DNA from: Aurantiochytrium sp. KH105
Lineage: Eukaryota; Sar; Bigyra; Thraustochytrida; Thraustochytriidae
Assembly (NCBI GenBank): GCA_003116975.1
Contig: BGKB01000060.1
Location: forward strand, 157,208-221,207
Length of the DNA stretch: 64,000 bases
Direction: 5' to 3'
Shown: in pieces, positions 30,616 through 40,789 of the stretch
Layout of the letters: each line of letters starts with the position of its first letter
Position numbering within the stretch: position 1 is the stretch's first letter
Position numbers and translations under genes: made by a program
The notes under the pieces: generated by a model
What the model was told of the DNA's origin: nothing
What the model saw: the letters and a program-made list of their open reading frames with translations, nothing else
Database searches by the model: none

Positions 30616-30942
30616 TTAGTTCGTTGCTGCGCCCTTGAAGTCTGAAGCGACTTCGCCTACGATGTACTTGCACGTATCCGGCCGGTCTTTCTCAAGCACG
30701 TACAGTATCCTTACGCAGCGCGTGAGGTTTGGATTGGCCTGAACCCGAAGCGCGTAGTCGGTGCATGGCGGCGACGGCCCTCGGGTTTGGGCCTCGGTCT
30801 CGATCTCGAGAGATGCTGGGCCACGCGACCGACGAGACTGCGGACGAGGTCTGCGACGGGGCCAGAAGGCGGGCGGCGCTTCGGCAGACGCACTCGCGAA
30901 GGACCGCGCCGCCAAGTCGAGCAAGCGCCTCTCGGCGCTCAT
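30616..30942 (-). CDS. Small 108-residue reading frame, or first exon of the photolyase-like gene
   Basis: An ATG at 30942 opens 108 codons in a different frame from the downstream photolyase-like frame. The product starts MSAERRLLDLAARS, has an Arg/Pro-rich middle, and ends with a hydrophilic, non-repetitive segment that reads like true coding sequence (NLTRCVRILYVLEK...). I do not recognise a family. On the minus strand a CTAAC branch-like motif and a CCCCAG acceptor follow near 30610-30570. A GTACAT donor near 30668 would join this frame, in phase, to the photolyase-like frame. It could therefore be a separate small gene or exon 1. I see no way to decide from DNA alone. Confidence 0.4.
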   Translation of the reverse strand: MSAERRLLDLAARSFASASAEAPPAFWPRRRPRPQSRRSRGPASLEIETEAQTRGPSPPCTDYALRVQANPNLTRCVRILYVLEKDRPDTCKYIVGEVASDFKGAATN

Positions 30943-31123
30943 GGGCTGTGCAGCTGGTTGCAACTTTATGACCTGCGATAAATTGACAAGGAGGAGTAAA
31001 GCGAGCGACCCGGCCGAGAGCGAGTGTACTAGGCCCACTACCAGCGATGGAAAACGGGGGCGAACAGACAACGCAAATCTTTCTTTCTTTGTTTGTTTGT
31101 TTCTTTATCAATTTCTCGTACGT

Positions 31124-32350
31124 CTAGGTCTTGAGCTTGCCCTTGGACTTGCGCTTGGTCTTAATTGCATCGTAATGCGCCTGCACGCGGGCGTTGTAGT
31201 CCTTGTCCTTTTTCAACTGAGTGTTAGTTTTCTTGACAATCTGCAAGACGTCTTCGTCGGTGAGTTCGTGGGCGAGACCAACACGCTGGGGATTGTGTTT
31301 GGTACTGATGCCCCAAACGAGGGCAAAGTGAAAGTCGTCAATGAGCGAGCGATGAACCTGACGGCATGCAGCCTCAACGGACGTGCCGTGACGGAAACTT
31401 GTGAGCACAACAGGCTCCTCAAAGTCGGGGGGGGAACCGCGCTTCTTCGTGTACACGCGAACCAGCCCAAGGTAATCCCAGATGCGCTCGAGCAAATAGT
31501 CGTAGCCCAGCTTCAAGTTGCAGCTAATGACCAGAGAATGCGGCTGCCGCGCAAGTGAATCAACCTCCTCCAAGCTGATCACGTCCGCCTTGTTGTACAC
31601 GTAGAGACAACGCACATACTTGCGGTTGCCCTCGATCAAGTCGATAAACTGCTCGGGAGTGGCGTCTTCACGAAAAAGCACCTCTGCATTGTGCATCTTG
31701 TACTCTTGCAGAATGCCCTTGACTGTCCTCTCAGGGTCATCGCCAAAGGCCTCGAGCTTGAAGCCGCCAGCGTTAAACTTAACGCCTCCGTCCTTCTTCT
31801 TTTTGAAGTAAATATTTGCTGGCGTCTGGTTAAGACGCATGCCCACAATCTCGAGCTCGCGCTCGAGAATGCGGCGATGATTCTTGACACCCTCCTTGGC
31901 GGCGTCGAGCACCATCAGCACGAGATCGGCAGACTTGGCGCAGGCAATGACTTGGCGACCGCGGCCCTTGCCGTGAGCGGCGCCCTCAATGATACCGGGA
32001 AGATCCAGAAGCTGCAACTTGGTGCCCTTGTACATGAGGTTACCGGGGATGGCTGTGAGCGTGGTGAACTCGAAGGCGGCTTGCTCGCTCTCCGTGTCGG
32101 TGAGCTCAGACAGCAAGGTAGACTTGCCGACACTTGGGAATCCAATCAAGGCAATGCGCGCTGATCCGGTTTTGCTCACTTCGAAACCCTCGCCGCCGCT
32201 GCCGGATGATCCCTTGGCGGGGTCGAGAAGTTCGCTGCGCAGCTTGGCGAGTCGAGCCTTGAGCGCGCAAATGTGCTTCATTGTGGCCTTGTTGATCTGC
32301 GTGCGGCCCAGCTCCTTTTCAATATCCTCAATCTTCTCCAGGATACCCAT
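31124..32350 (-). CDS. DRG2: Developmentally regulated GTP-binding protein 2
   Basis: DRG2 is a translation-associated OBG-family GTPase that acts with a DFRP2-type partner on ribosomes. The N-terminus MGILEKIEDIEKELGRTQ is the DRG2 signature. G1 is GFPSVGKST at 70-78, G3 is DLPG at 116-119, and G4 is NKAD near 254. The GRGRQVI motif follows switch II. A TGS domain closes the protein (about 305-385) with the conserved ALVWGISTKHNPQRVGL stretch. At 408 residues it is longer than human DRG2 (364), because a Lys-rich C-terminal tail of about 40 residues follows the TGS domain and there are small insertions. The start is an ATG in the context cccATGg. It is divergent from the next gene. Confidence 0.95.
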   Translation of the reverse strand: MGILEKIEDIEKELGRTQINKATMKHICALKARLAKLRSELLDPAKGSSGSGGEGFEVSKTGSARIALIGFPSVGKSTLLSELTDTESEQAAFEFTTLTAIPGNLMYKGTKLQLLDLPGIIEGAAHGKGRGRQVIACAKSADLVLMVLDAAKEGVKNHRRILERELEIVGMRLNQTPANIYFKKKKDGGVKFNAGGFKLEAFGDDPERTVKGILQEYKMHNAEVLFREDATPEQFIDLIEGNRKYVRCLYVYNKADVISLEEVDSLARQPHSLVISCNLKLGYDYLLERIWDYLGLVRVYTKKRGSPPDFEEPVVLTSFRHGTSVEAACRQVHRSLIDDFHFALVWGISTKHNPQRVGLAHELTDEDVLQIVKKTNTQLKKDKDYNARVQAHYDAIKTKRKSKGKLKT

Positions 32351-32642
32351 GGTTCTTCAGTCTTTGGCGCGCCTGCGCGCGACCACCTTCACCTCCACGC
32401 CTACTCGCCCGCACGCTCGCTGTAGCTCTTAAAAGCGCGCTCGCCCTCGACGGCTCGTGGTCGCGGCGCTCGCCGCCCCCGCCCAAGCTGACCCGCTTTG
32501 GTTTTCGGCCCCGCGCCGAATGGCGACCTCGCTGGTCTCCTCGCTCGCGTCCTGCGACTCTGCGCGAGCTCCGCGGGGCGTGCCACCGTCGCGCCGCCGA
32601 GACGCGCAGCGGGCTTGCTCGTCGAGGTCTGTCTCGATCGAC

Positions 32643-32679
<37 letters not shown>
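32643..32679. repeat. (CTTG)9 tetranucleotide microsatellite
   Basis: Nine consecutive CTTG units lie in the divergent promoter. The same unit recurs at about 51201-51230 and, in reverse complement, at 52133-52162. Confidence 0.9.
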
Positions 32680-32681
<2 letters not shown>

Positions 32682-32773
32682 GATGCGGCTGGGCGCGCAC
32701 TTGCTTGGCCAGCACTTGCAAGGGCCCTATCCCGGATACTTCACTTGCGCCCCAGGCGAAACTCTCTTCTTTC

Positions 32774-32811
32774 CTTGGCTTGGCTTGGCTTGGCTTGGCT
32801 TTGCTTTGCTT
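32774..32811. repeat. (CTTGG)n/(CTTTG)n pentanucleotide microsatellite
   Basis: About five CTTGG units pass into CTTTG units. This is the reverse complement of the type of repeat found before the DUF1279 gene at 41273-41355. Confidence 0.85.
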
Positions 32812-33281
32812 CGCAGCGCATAGTGGCATCGCGACGGGACGCGACGCGACACGAAACGTCGCGACGCAACGCGCCCCGGCAAACCGCGCCCCGAGAGCAG
32901 CGGGCGAAGACCGAAGGAACTCGAAGTGCGGGCAACAGACCTCGTGGGAAAGGGCACGGACTCCGCTGCTGGTCTCAGACGAAAGTCTCGCGTACGCGCA
33001 CGATAACTTGGAGCTTAACGGCGGCGCCAGAAATCTTTGCAAGAGAACGACAGATTGAAGGGAACGGCGCGCAAGTGCTGGCCATGGAACTTTTGTCTGC
33101 ACTGAAAGTAGACGTACAGCGAGGTCCGGGTTCCTCGAGAGTGACCCCGCGCACTGTTTGTTCAACTTCAGTGGCTTGTCAGAAATAAAGGCATCCTCCA
33201 TCGCCTGCTCGTGAAGCTTGGTAGCTCTTTTTGCAGACTTTATTCTGCGGAACCGAAACTTCTCGTCGTGAACTTGTAGGA

Positions 33282-36029
33282 ATGACGCAAGTTAAGGGAT
33301 GGGCTGAAGCGGTGGAAAGAATATGCTCGCAGAAAGATAACTCGCTCGCAGAGACGCAGGCAACGCTTGCGGAGTTCGGGCGCGAAGGACCCGTTCCGCT
33401 TTTTGGACTCCGAAGACTGCTCAGTGCGTTGGGACTTCATCTCTTTTCCTCAGCTGTCGCAGAAGGCCTCGCCCGCGCACTATGCGTGAGCATACCAAGT
33501 GAGAAGCCCTTTGACGACCTAGAAATGGAGGATTGGCTCTTGTGGCGGGAGGATCTCGTTCAGACTGCTCGTCAGAGCCCTCAAGAGGTGATTAAGCCTC
33601 TTGTCTTGGCTCTTTGTCACGCGCCGCAATGGTTTTGGACGCGAGCGCATCTTGCAAATGTTTTGGCACCTCACTGGCCGGCATGGCATCTTGACAACAA
33701 CGCGGTTCATGTCGCTGTGGAGGCTTTGCGACTCGACAAGGGCCATGCTGACGCTGCCGACAAGGTCTTTCTCGCCCTTTTATCCACGACTGCAAAGGAC
33801 GACCCGGCAGTGCTTGCAGAGTCGCTATGGCCCGAAACTCTGGATCTTCTTGTCCACACCAGTGTTACCTTATTGCCAGCGCCTTTATGCGCGCTTGTTG
33901 ATCTCCTTGCGTGCCGGTCACCGCAAGCCAACTCAACAGTGCAGGAGGTTCTCTCTCCCATGCGACCTGCCGTGTATTCGTCCGCGCTCGTGCGCGTGAC
34001 AATTGATAACTATGCCTCAGCGTGTCTCGCGGTGCCGGGAACAGGCCCAAACCTTTGGGCTGCAATATTTTGTGAACATGGTCACGCACAGCGATCGCGC
34101 ATCCTCGACTGCGCACTGCGCGCCTTCGCAAACACACCACAGACCGGGTCCGCGCTATTGGCTGGTCTGAGCCTCGTTGTAGGGACTGAACGAGGCATTC
34201 TTGTCGAGCACTTTGAAGAAATCTGCTCATTTTGGGACTGGGCATCGAGTTTGCCTCCAGATGTCAAAACATGGTGCGCATGGGGCGAACTTCTCGCTGC
34301 TACTTGCGAGGCCAAGACGATCGCCGCAACTGATGCCCGCATGCAAAGTCCCCTTCGAGCAGACACAACGCTGGATGTAGGCCGTGCTGTGTTGGCAAGT
34401 GGCGCTGCGCGATGTAAAGCATCGCCTTCCCGTGCAGCGGAGTGGGTGCGCGTGTGGAGCACACAGGTGATGCAGCGACCAACGCTCGCTTCCGTGCACA
34501 CCATGAATGCACTCGCGGAAATGCTCAATGCAGAAGAAAATATCCGTCTTCATACGCGAGTCATCCTGCCTATGGCGCGCGAGACTGAGCTTGTTGAATC
34601 GCGCGAGCACGGAGCTCTTCACGTGACATTGCACGGGACTAAACCTCAACGTCGCGCCGTGTGGCTGCTCTTTGTAGCCTCAGCGCGACGCACCAATTTG
34701 GCCCCTTCAGCGTACCCAATCAAGTTCCCATACGCGCCATCTCTGGAGAAAAGCTTCGTTCGCACAATTCTTGCCGAACAGAAAGAAATGCTTCTCGACG
34801 CAAGTGAGCTTCATCCCGCTGACGCATTCAAAATGGAGCCGTCTCGATCTTCTGGTCTTTCGTGGATCTCCGCCTTGACGGCGGGGGCCACGGAAGGTAT
34901 GCCACAAGCCACAGAAAATGATGCAGCATGTGAAGATCGCATCGAGCAGAGAGTGGACGTCGAAGTCCTTGCACGGGCGTGGCTGGCGCTCTCCAAAAGC
35001 GCCGAGCATGGATCTCGCGCCCAAGAACGTCTTGCGAAGGTGCTCTGCAACGTTTTATGGAAGTTGTGGCACGCGCAGCAAGACGATCTCAAGTCGCTGG
35101 AGCGAATTCCCCTTGACGCAATCCTAGTGCAGCTCGCCTTCGCCAAAGCTCTGCAATGTGATTGCAAGCCATGTGCCCGAGCGTCTCGTGAAGAGGTCCG
35201 AATTTTAGCGGTGGCGTGCGCGCTTGCAGGGCTCGACCGCCTCGAAGATGCCGTTGGGGCTGGGGTGGACACAAGCACACTGAGCATTCCGAACGTTTTT
35301 GGTCTCTTTTTCGCGCGCACAGAGACAGTCTTTCGCCGCGACCGGGGCTTCGAAACGTGGGTGTTCTTGTCGATCTTGACGCAGCTTGTGAGCTGCGATG
35401 CCGAGCTGCAGGCTGTGACAAAGGTAGCCTGCGCGTGTTTTCAAAAGACGCCTATCATGGGTGTGCTCGAGCGCGACATGGCAGTGGAAGCGTGTCTCCT
35501 GGACCTCGCTGGAGACCTCGACGCGCCACAGCGACGCCTTTGGTCTGTAGCTCTTCGTGTAGGTGGTGAGAGCGCAGAGCCGTCGCTCCAGCCACTTGCG
35601 CGCATTGGCTGCATGCTGGTGTCTGCCCCATATCTGCAGTGTTCTTTGCCTCCCGAGATTGATTGCTCGTCATCGATGGTCTTTGCGAGAATGTGCGCCG
35701 TCACTCGGGGTTTGCGTAAAGCATTTTCGGCACAACTCACTTCAGGCCGCGTAAAAGAGGAAACTTTCGCGCTGGGTGATCTTGCATGCGTAATTGCAAT
35801 CGACACTTTGCGCAGTGCCCAGGTCCAAACCTCTCCGATGCTCGAGGAAATCGTCTCAGAAGTGCTTGAGACCTTTCGTGCTGTTGCTGCGGTCTTGGAT
35901 GGAACACGCACTTTGCTGGCGCTGGCGGCTGAGATCGGAGCTGATGTTCTACGCGGTGCGAGTATCGAGCAGCGTTCAAGTCTTTCGGCGTTGCAGGAAT
36001 CTGGTCTCTTGGTCAAGCTTTCATCGTGA
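33282..36029 (+). CDS. Large alpha-helical protein of unknown function
   Basis: I do not recognise this 915-residue product. It is rich in Ala, Leu, Trp and Cys, with no membrane segment, signal peptide or low-complexity region. Its alternating hydrophobic helices recall HEAT/ARM-type solenoids. No catalytic motif (Walker, methyltransferase SAM loop, kinase) is evident. Codon use is less extreme than in the carboxylase, as in most genes of this window. The ATG at 33282 is the first in frame; the frame extends upstream only to a TTG. It is divergent from DRG2 and convergent with the PP4 gene. Confidence 0.75.
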   Translation: MTQVKGWAEAVERICSQKDNSLAETQATLAEFGREGPVPLFGLRRLLSALGLHLFSSAVAEGLARALCVSIPSEKPFDDLEMEDWLLWREDLVQTARQSPQEVIKPLVLALCHAPQWFWTRAHLANVLAPHWPAWHLDNNAVHVAVEALRLDKGHADAADKVFLALLSTTAKDDPAVLAESLWPETLDLLVHTSVTLLPAPLCALVDLLACRSPQANSTVQEVLSPMRPAVYSSALVRVTIDNYASACLAVPGTGPNLWAAIFCEHGHAQRSRILDCALRAFANTPQTGSALLAGLSLVVGTERGILVEHFEEICSFWDWASSLPPDVKTWCAWGELLAATCEAKTIAATDARMQSPLRADTTLDVGRAVLASGAARCKASPSRAAEWVRVWSTQVMQRPTLASVHTMNALAEMLNAEENIRLHTRVILPMARETELVESREHGALHVTLHGTKPQRRAVWLLFVASARRTNLAPSAYPIKFPYAPSLEKSFVRTILAEQKEMLLDASELHPADAFKMEPSRSSGLSWISALTAGATEGMPQATENDAACEDRIEQRVDVEVLARAWLALSKSAEHGSRAQERLAKVLCNVLWKLWHAQQDDLKSLERIPLDAILVQLAFAKALQCDCKPCARASREEVRILAVACALAGLDRLEDAVGAGVDTSTLSIPNVFGLFFARTETVFRRDRGFETWVFLSILTQLVSCDAELQAVTKVACACFQKTPIMGVLERDMAVEACLLDLAGDLDAPQRRLWSVALRVGGESAEPSLQPLARIGCMLVSAPYLQCSLPPEIDCSSSMVFARMCAVTRGLRKAFSAQLTSGRVKEETFALGDLACVIAIDTLRSAQVQTSPMLEEIVSEVLETFRAVAAVLDGTRTLLALAAEIGADVLRGASIEQRSSLSALQESGLLVKLSS

Positions 36030-36345
36030 GGCGTTTTCCGTATTGTTCTCTGTTCAAGACAACTGAAACGGTGATAGCGTCAAAGCATGCAGTAAGGATA
36101 CGGATACGACTGAGGAGCCCCTTCCACCCAGCCACCCACCCACCTACCCTGGTTCAAGAAGTTCTGCTTATGTCTTGACCGCAGCTACTTTGATCGCAGC
36201 TTGTAATATTTGTATGATTTTCCGTGATTTTCCACTTCTTCTTTTCTTCTTTTTTTTTGGCGGAGAAGAGAAAAGTATCGATCGTACAAAGAGCAAGAAA
36301 AACGAGATAAAAAAAGAAAAAGACGATCTATTCTGGCAGCGACAA
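36030..36345. other. Convergent intergenic region
   Basis: There is no gene here. The gap between two stop codons is AT-richer than its surroundings, with a CCACC-type repeat (about 36123-36145) and poly-T/A tracts (about 36230-36320). These are consistent with two overlapping 3' untranslated regions. Confidence 0.5.
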
Positions 36346-37269
36346 TCAAAGAAAGTAAGCGGGGGAAGTCCGCTTGTTTGGGACGCCCCGTGCGTCCTGA
36401 GGAGCGGCCTCGACAATCTTAAACTGCTTGCCGAGATTCTCGTCGAGCTCAAGAATAGCCGCGACGTTTCCGCAGCGGTAGCAGTAGTTTGGCGCCGACC
36501 ATACAGTAACGAGCGACTCGTCGAACATCCACTTGTAGCCCTCCATGACGAGCTGGTGTGCGCGGCAAATGAGGTCGATCTTGTTGGTGTGGTTGAACTT
36601 ATCGACAACGTCTTTCCCAAAAAGGTAGCCTGCCCCACGCGGACTCAGGCCCCAACCGTCAATGTCCTCTGGGTCACTCCACATGAGGTCGCACATGGCA
36701 CCGTCGTGGGGCACCTCTTGTTTTCTGTCAATGATGCGAATCTGGTCGAGCGTGTTGATTGAGGGGGAGAGTCCGCCATGCACGGCGAAGATCTTGTCCT
36801 CGATGATGGCCGAGAGGCTGAGAAAGTCAAAAATCTCCGTGCAATAGCGCCAAACGTTGACAGAGCCATACTTTCGCAGGCACTCGTCGTAAAAGCCGTA
36901 CACCTGAGTGATCTGCCGCGATTCGTGGTTGCCGCGAATGAGCGTGATTCTGTCTGGATACCTGACCTTGAGAGCCAGCAGCAAGAGAAATGTCTCCACG
37001 CTGTAAAAGCCGCGGTCCACGAAGTCGCCCATGAAAAGATAGTTGGTCGTCGGACACTCGCCGCCCACCCGAAAAATCTCCTTGACGTCGTAGTACTGGC
37101 CGTGCACGTCGCCACAGATGGTCACGGGGGCGTCGACGCGCTGGACATTGCTTTCATCAATGAGGATTTCCCTTGCCCGCGAGCAGAGGACCTTGACCTC
37201 CGACTCGGTTAGATACTCACAGCGCTGCAGCTTTTCGATCTGGCGGTCCAGGTCCGAGTTGGACGCCAT
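36346..37269 (-). CDS. PPP4C: Serine/threonine protein phosphatase 4 catalytic subunit
   Basis: This is a PP2A-family metallophosphatase acting in DNA-damage recovery, centrosome function and splicing control. The 307-residue protein matches animal PP4C almost end to end. The N-terminus has [20 protein letters not shown] near residue 48, GDFVDRG and GNHE bind the two metals. The [21 protein letters not shown] stretch is conserved, and the C-terminus ends in YFL, the methylated tail typical of PP2A/PP4/PP6. The SDLDRQIE start and the [12 protein letters not shown] segment favour PP4 over PP2A or PP6. No insertion or loss of active-site residues is visible. The start is the ATG at 37269; a GC-triplet repeat with an undetermined base lies just upstream. 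Confidence 0.97.
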   Translation of the reverse strand: MASNSDLDRQIEKLQRCEYLTESEVKVLCSRAREILIDESNVQRVDAPVTICGDVHGQYYDVKEIFRVGGECPTTNYLFMGDFVDRGFYSVETFLLLLALKVRYPDRITLIRGNHESRQITQVYGFYDECLRKYGSVNVWRYCTEIFDFLSLSAIIEDKIFAVHGGLSPSINTLDQIRIIDRKQEVPHDGAMCDLMWSDPEDIDGWGLSPRGAGYLFGKDVVDKFNHTNKIDLICRAHQLVMEGYKWMFDESLVTVWSAPNYCYRCGNVAAILELDENLGKQFKIVEAAPQDARGVPNKRTSPAYFL

Positions 37270-37300
37270 CTTGCTCGCGCTAGCCTATCTGGGCTCTCTN

Positions 37301-37334
<34 letters not shown>

Positions 37335-37922
37335 GCGCGGCGGGCGCGAGGGCGCGCGCTGCTGCGCTCGCGGGCGGCTGCGCGGGCGTGCGGACTGCTG
37401 GCGTCGCGGAGGCCGGCGGCACGTTTCTGCGCCGAAGAGGTTTGGAGCACAGGGGCCTCCTCCCCAACGATTGGCCCCCTCTCGCGCGGACGCAGGGGCA
37501 AAATCGTTCGACTCTCGCTCCGGGCAGAGTGGTTTTATGAAACGCTCTCTGAAGGATTTTTTTTTACCTCCGCAGTGCGGTGCAGCACAAGCGTCCTTGC
37601 GCGCTCTCTTCTCCCGCGCGGAAACTCCGACCGGCGAAAGGAGGTCAACTTGCACCAGCCAGACAGCGAGACCTCGCGTCGCCGCAGAGTCGAATGCGGC
37701 GCGGACACGAACACTCGTGGCGGTCAGCCACCAGCGACCAGGCAGCCAAGCAGGCAATCAGGCAATCAGACAGCTAGCCCCGGGGCACACTCGCAGCAAA
37801 CTCGCAACCCAACGCGACTCAACGTCAGAAAATCTCGGCCATAGACCAAGGAAGGAAGGAAGAGACGGATTGTCAGCGGCCACGGCCGACTGTGACTCGG
37901 ACTGACAGGGAACACAAGCAAG
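37270..37922. promoter_or_regulatory. Divergent promoter with a GCG repeat and an undetermined base
   Basis: An N at 37300 is followed at once by a (GCG)n tract (37301-37334), 30 bases upstream of the PP4C start. A T8 run (37556-37563) and AGGAAGGA repeats (about 37849-37862) follow. No gene is supported. The repeat length may be misassembled because of the ambiguous base. Confidence 0.5.
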
Positions 37923-38471
37923 ATGCCGATGACGACGCGCATTGCGACGCAGTATGCTCGACCCGCCGTCGGCATGGGACTTGCCGGAGCGGCGATTTAC
38001 GGGTACAGCCAGGTCTTCCACGCCGATATGCTGGCGTCTTCGTTGGAGCTCGCGCCAGCGGTCCTCTTTGGCGCAGCGTACTTTGTCAAGGATAAGCCAT
38101 GGGGCATGCCGCTCATGATTGGGGCGGTCGGACTTGGCGCAATCGGCGTCGTGACGCACCAAGCGCTCAACAGTCTGACCCCGCAAGTCCCGCCCCCCGC
38201 CACGAAAGATACCATCCAGGAGGAGAGCGCCAAGGCAACCACCACCCGGGGAATCCCGTACGACAAACTTATCTATCTGGCGCCCATCGCAGTGGCGCCC
38301 ATCGCCCACAATTTGGTCACCATTGCAGGGGCGCAGAGTAATTTTGCCAAGGCGAAACCATTCTTGCTCGGTGCTGTGGCCATCACGTTTGGTGCCGTCG
38401 CGCAACGCGTGTATCTCATGGACGATGCGGGCATCGACAGCGGCCGTGCTGTTTGGGGCCAGAAGCGTTGA
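37923..38471 (+). CDS. Small multi-pass membrane protein of unknown function
   Basis: This 182-residue protein has four or five hydrophobic segments: about 13-32, 42-58, 61-80, 117-138 and 148-165. It has few charges apart from a hydrophilic loop at about 85-112 (TPQVPPPATKDTIQEESAK). I recognise no family. The N-terminus MPMTTRIATQYARP is weakly basic and could act as a mitochondrial or signal-anchor sequence. The start is the first ATG after the divergent promoter. The stop lies only 41 bases from the stop of the convergent gene. Confidence 0.7.
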   Translation: MPMTTRIATQYARPAVGMGLAGAAIYGYSQVFHADMLASSLELAPAVLFGAAYFVKDKPWGMPLMIGAVGLGAIGVVTHQALNSLTPQVPPPATKDTIQEESAKATTTRGIPYDKLIYLAPIAVAPIAHNLVTIAGAQSNFAKAKPFLLGAVAITFGAVAQRVYLMDDAGIDSGRAVWGQKR

Positions 38472-38512
38472 CCCAAAAATCAGATGAAGAGACACACAAA
38501 CTGATCATGTAA

Positions 38513-40789
38513 TTATTTGTCTACACCATTACTTTCTTCCATTCTCACTTTGTCACCAACATCATCGTGATGCTCAACTGCCTGTTCCGAGTCTTTCTCC
38601 TTTTGTTTTTGTTTTTGCTTCTCTTCTTCTTCTCCTTCGTCTTCGGCAAAGGTACTTGTTCTGGACAAAGTCTGTCTTGGTGAGTCCACGTGGCGACGCG
38701 TGGAAGCCCGCTTGAGCGAAAGAAATTGGGCCGTGAGAGCTGCATCGATTTGTTTCACCAGTTGTGCTGTCACGTCTTTTGCCTCGGGCGCTGCATCAGC
38801 AGATCCAGGCTGCTGACCAAGCTGCACCAATTGACGGCGCAGACGCTGCAAAAGCGCAGGGTCAGGAGACGCTTCAGAAAGTGCAGACTCTGCACGAGCA
38901 GTGAGCCGGGCTCGCTCAGCCGCTGCCGACTCGGGTCCGAGTTCAAAGTCGCCGTGAACCTTTGCAGTCCACAGAGAGAAGGCCCGTAACTTGGTAAGAA
39001 TACGGCGTTTTGTAGGATTCATGAGGGCAAGCTCTTGGTCTGCGAGCGTAGCGACTCCTGCCAAATGTGGCATGCAGTTTTCCAACCGTTGGTGTGGGTA
39101 CATGGATCGGTTTCGGTTCGCAGAGATCGAGGCATACAGCACTTCGAGACACTCGTGCAGCGTGTATTGAAAAATGGAGTCCTTTCTCGAGGCTTGCGCA
39201 AGCATGGCCTCGAGACGGCGGCAGTGCAAGTAGAACTCATGCACAGGGTACAGCATGGCCGGGGTAAAACGGTGTTTCACCAGCGTGGCACGAGCTGCAT
39301 GGACTTCAGCCACCCAAGCTTTGGCGGTTTCGTCACGACACAGGTGCAAAGCAATACTTCGTGCCGGCGGAGACCTGTGAGGATCGCGAAAAGTTTTGTC
39401 CGCATACCATGCCGTCAAAGGTGCAATGAAGAGCCCAATTCCCAATGCGCCTGCATTGAGAGCAATCAAGAGTGGCGTTTGCACCGAAACAACCGCTAAC
39501 GCAGAGTGAACTCGCGCCGCCGAGAGTGACGAGAGATATGCATTAAGAAAGAAAGTCCACGCGAAGACGCAGCCTAGATGGTGGGCAAGACGAGAGCGAT
39601 ATGTGCGACGAACCATGGTGACAACGCCTGCGCAACATGCGAGGATGCTCAGACATACGGACAGCTCAGTTTCGTACGCTGTCAGTGTCTCGCAAAAAAT
39701 GACGAGCAAAATTTTCCAAGCTGCCATCCATGTGCGTGTATGGTGCGCACCACTGCGAAAGAGTGTGACTGCACGAATGTGGTCTGTGGCCCACTCTTTG
39801 CCTACGTGAAGAACCCATTCGACCTCCTTTTGAAGGTAATAGCGCTCCTGTCTTTCTTTCTGCGAGCCCAACACGAGCGTCGATGCGTGACGTTGCTGTT
39901 GCAAGAGAATCCACGCGCCAAGACCAAGACCCGGCACGCCCAGATACCAAAAGCCTGCGCGTGCCGCGTCGCAGGTCATGAGTAGCGCCGGCATGACAAG
40001 GAGATCTCCCATGGCATACATTCTGCAGCGCGCCTCGAGTTTGCGTCCTAGTGGTAAGCGTGAGGCAATGAAGGCGAGCCAAGAGCAGATCATCGTTGTG
40101 ACAAGAAGAATCCACTCTGACCAATAGACGATGAACTTTAGACCTGGAATCGCATTGAAGAATTGCAAGGCTGACCAGCCATCGAGACTGAAGATAAGAA
40201 CCGGGCTTGAAATGCGGAGCCAAAAGGACGGCAGCTCCCATCGCTGCTGTTGACGCCACATGAGTGCAAGGATCTGTAAATGATCCACGAAGGCAAGAAA
40301 AATGGGCCAAGACAGCGGTCGCAACGAAGCGCGATGAGGCTTACGTTTGGCCTTCGCTGTGTCGATGCTGCTGGTCTCGGCATGATTGGAGTCATTGTTC
40401 GCGGCGCCAAAAAAAGGTGGTTCGAGCCATCTTTTGGCCCGAGGCTTGTCGTGCGCAACACTCTTCGACTGGCCTTCTTCAAGTCCTGCGATGTCCACGG
40501 TGCCGTGCACGGTGCTTGTGTCCCCGACAAGCGCGGACCGTGGCACGATTTGCGAGGTTTTCGTCGTAAGTCTGCCACCCCCCGCCGACAGCTTCCGACT
40601 CGAGCTCCCGACGGAGCGTCGCCTGCCCAAAGCGGGCCAAGACGGCCTCGGCATTGCTTTTCGCCGAGTGGCGCGCACGCCAACGTCGCGCGCGCGAGCG
40701 AAGCGAGTGAGTGTGACTGCTGTGTATTTGCTTGGACCTGAGACCCGAGATATACGAGAGTATAAGCTGTGATAGATTAACGTTCGCAT
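38513..40789 (-). CDS. Multi-pass membrane protein of unknown function
   Basis: The 758-residue product has a basic N-terminal region of about 155 residues, then about eight hydrophobic segments (about 160-470), then a soluble helical C-terminal part. The tail is an acidic and Gln/Lys-rich stretch coded by repetitive DNA (about 38600-38635). The first membrane block (LQILALMWRQQQRWELP) has the spacing seen in the C-terminal TRP-like membrane domains of many protist proteins, but this resemblance is weak. No pore, transport or catalytic motif is recognised. The start is the ATG at 40789; an alternative ATG at 40654 would remove 45 residues. Confidence 0.65.
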   Translation of the reverse strand: MRTLIYHSLYSRISRVSGPSKYTAVTLTRFARARDVGVRATRRKAMPRPSWPALGRRRSVGSSSRKLSAGGGRLTTKTSQIVPRSALVGDTSTVHGTVDIAGLEEGQSKSVAHDKPRAKRWLEPPFFGAANNDSNHAETSSIDTAKAKRKPHRASLRPLSWPIFLAFVDHLQILALMWRQQQRWELPSFWLRISSPVLIFSLDGWSALQFFNAIPGLKFIVYWSEWILLVTTMICSWLAFIASRLPLGRKLEARCRMYAMGDLLVMPALLMTCDAARAGFWYLGVPGLGLGAWILLQQQRHASTLVLGSQKERQERYYLQKEVEWVLHVGKEWATDHIRAVTLFRSGAHHTRTWMAAWKILLVIFCETLTAYETELSVCLSILACCAGVVTMVRRTYRSRLAHHLGCVFAWTFFLNAYLSSLSAARVHSALAVVSVQTPLLIALNAGALGIGLFIAPLTAWYADKTFRDPHRSPPARSIALHLCRDETAKAWVAEVHAARATLVKHRFTPAMLYPVHEFYLHCRRLEAMLAQASRKDSIFQYTLHECLEVLYASISANRNRSMYPHQRLENCMPHLAGVATLADQELALMNPTKRRILTKLRAFSLWTAKVHGDFELGPESAAAERARLTARAESALSEASPDPALLQRLRRQLVQLGQQPGSADAAPEAKDVTAQLVKQIDAALTAQFLSLKRASTRRHVDSPRQTLSRTSTFAEDEGEEEEKQKQKQKEKDSEQAVEHHDDVGDKVRMEESNGVDK

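Larger units (their letters stand above)
32351..33281. promoter_or_regulatory. Divergent promoter between DRG2 and the 915-residue helical protein
   Basis: No gene is supported; the frames here are repeat- and Arg-rich. The gap carries a (CTTG)9 tract at 32643-32679 and CTTGG/CTTTG pentamers at 32774-32811. GACGCGAC-type short repeats lie near 32835-32870. Confidence 0.5.

Noticed and set aside
8559-38515. TGTAA as a general polyadenylation signal
   Set aside because: It follows the carboxylase, the EF-hand/LRR gene and the 182-residue gene, but I did not see it after most other genes, so it cannot be claimed as the rule.
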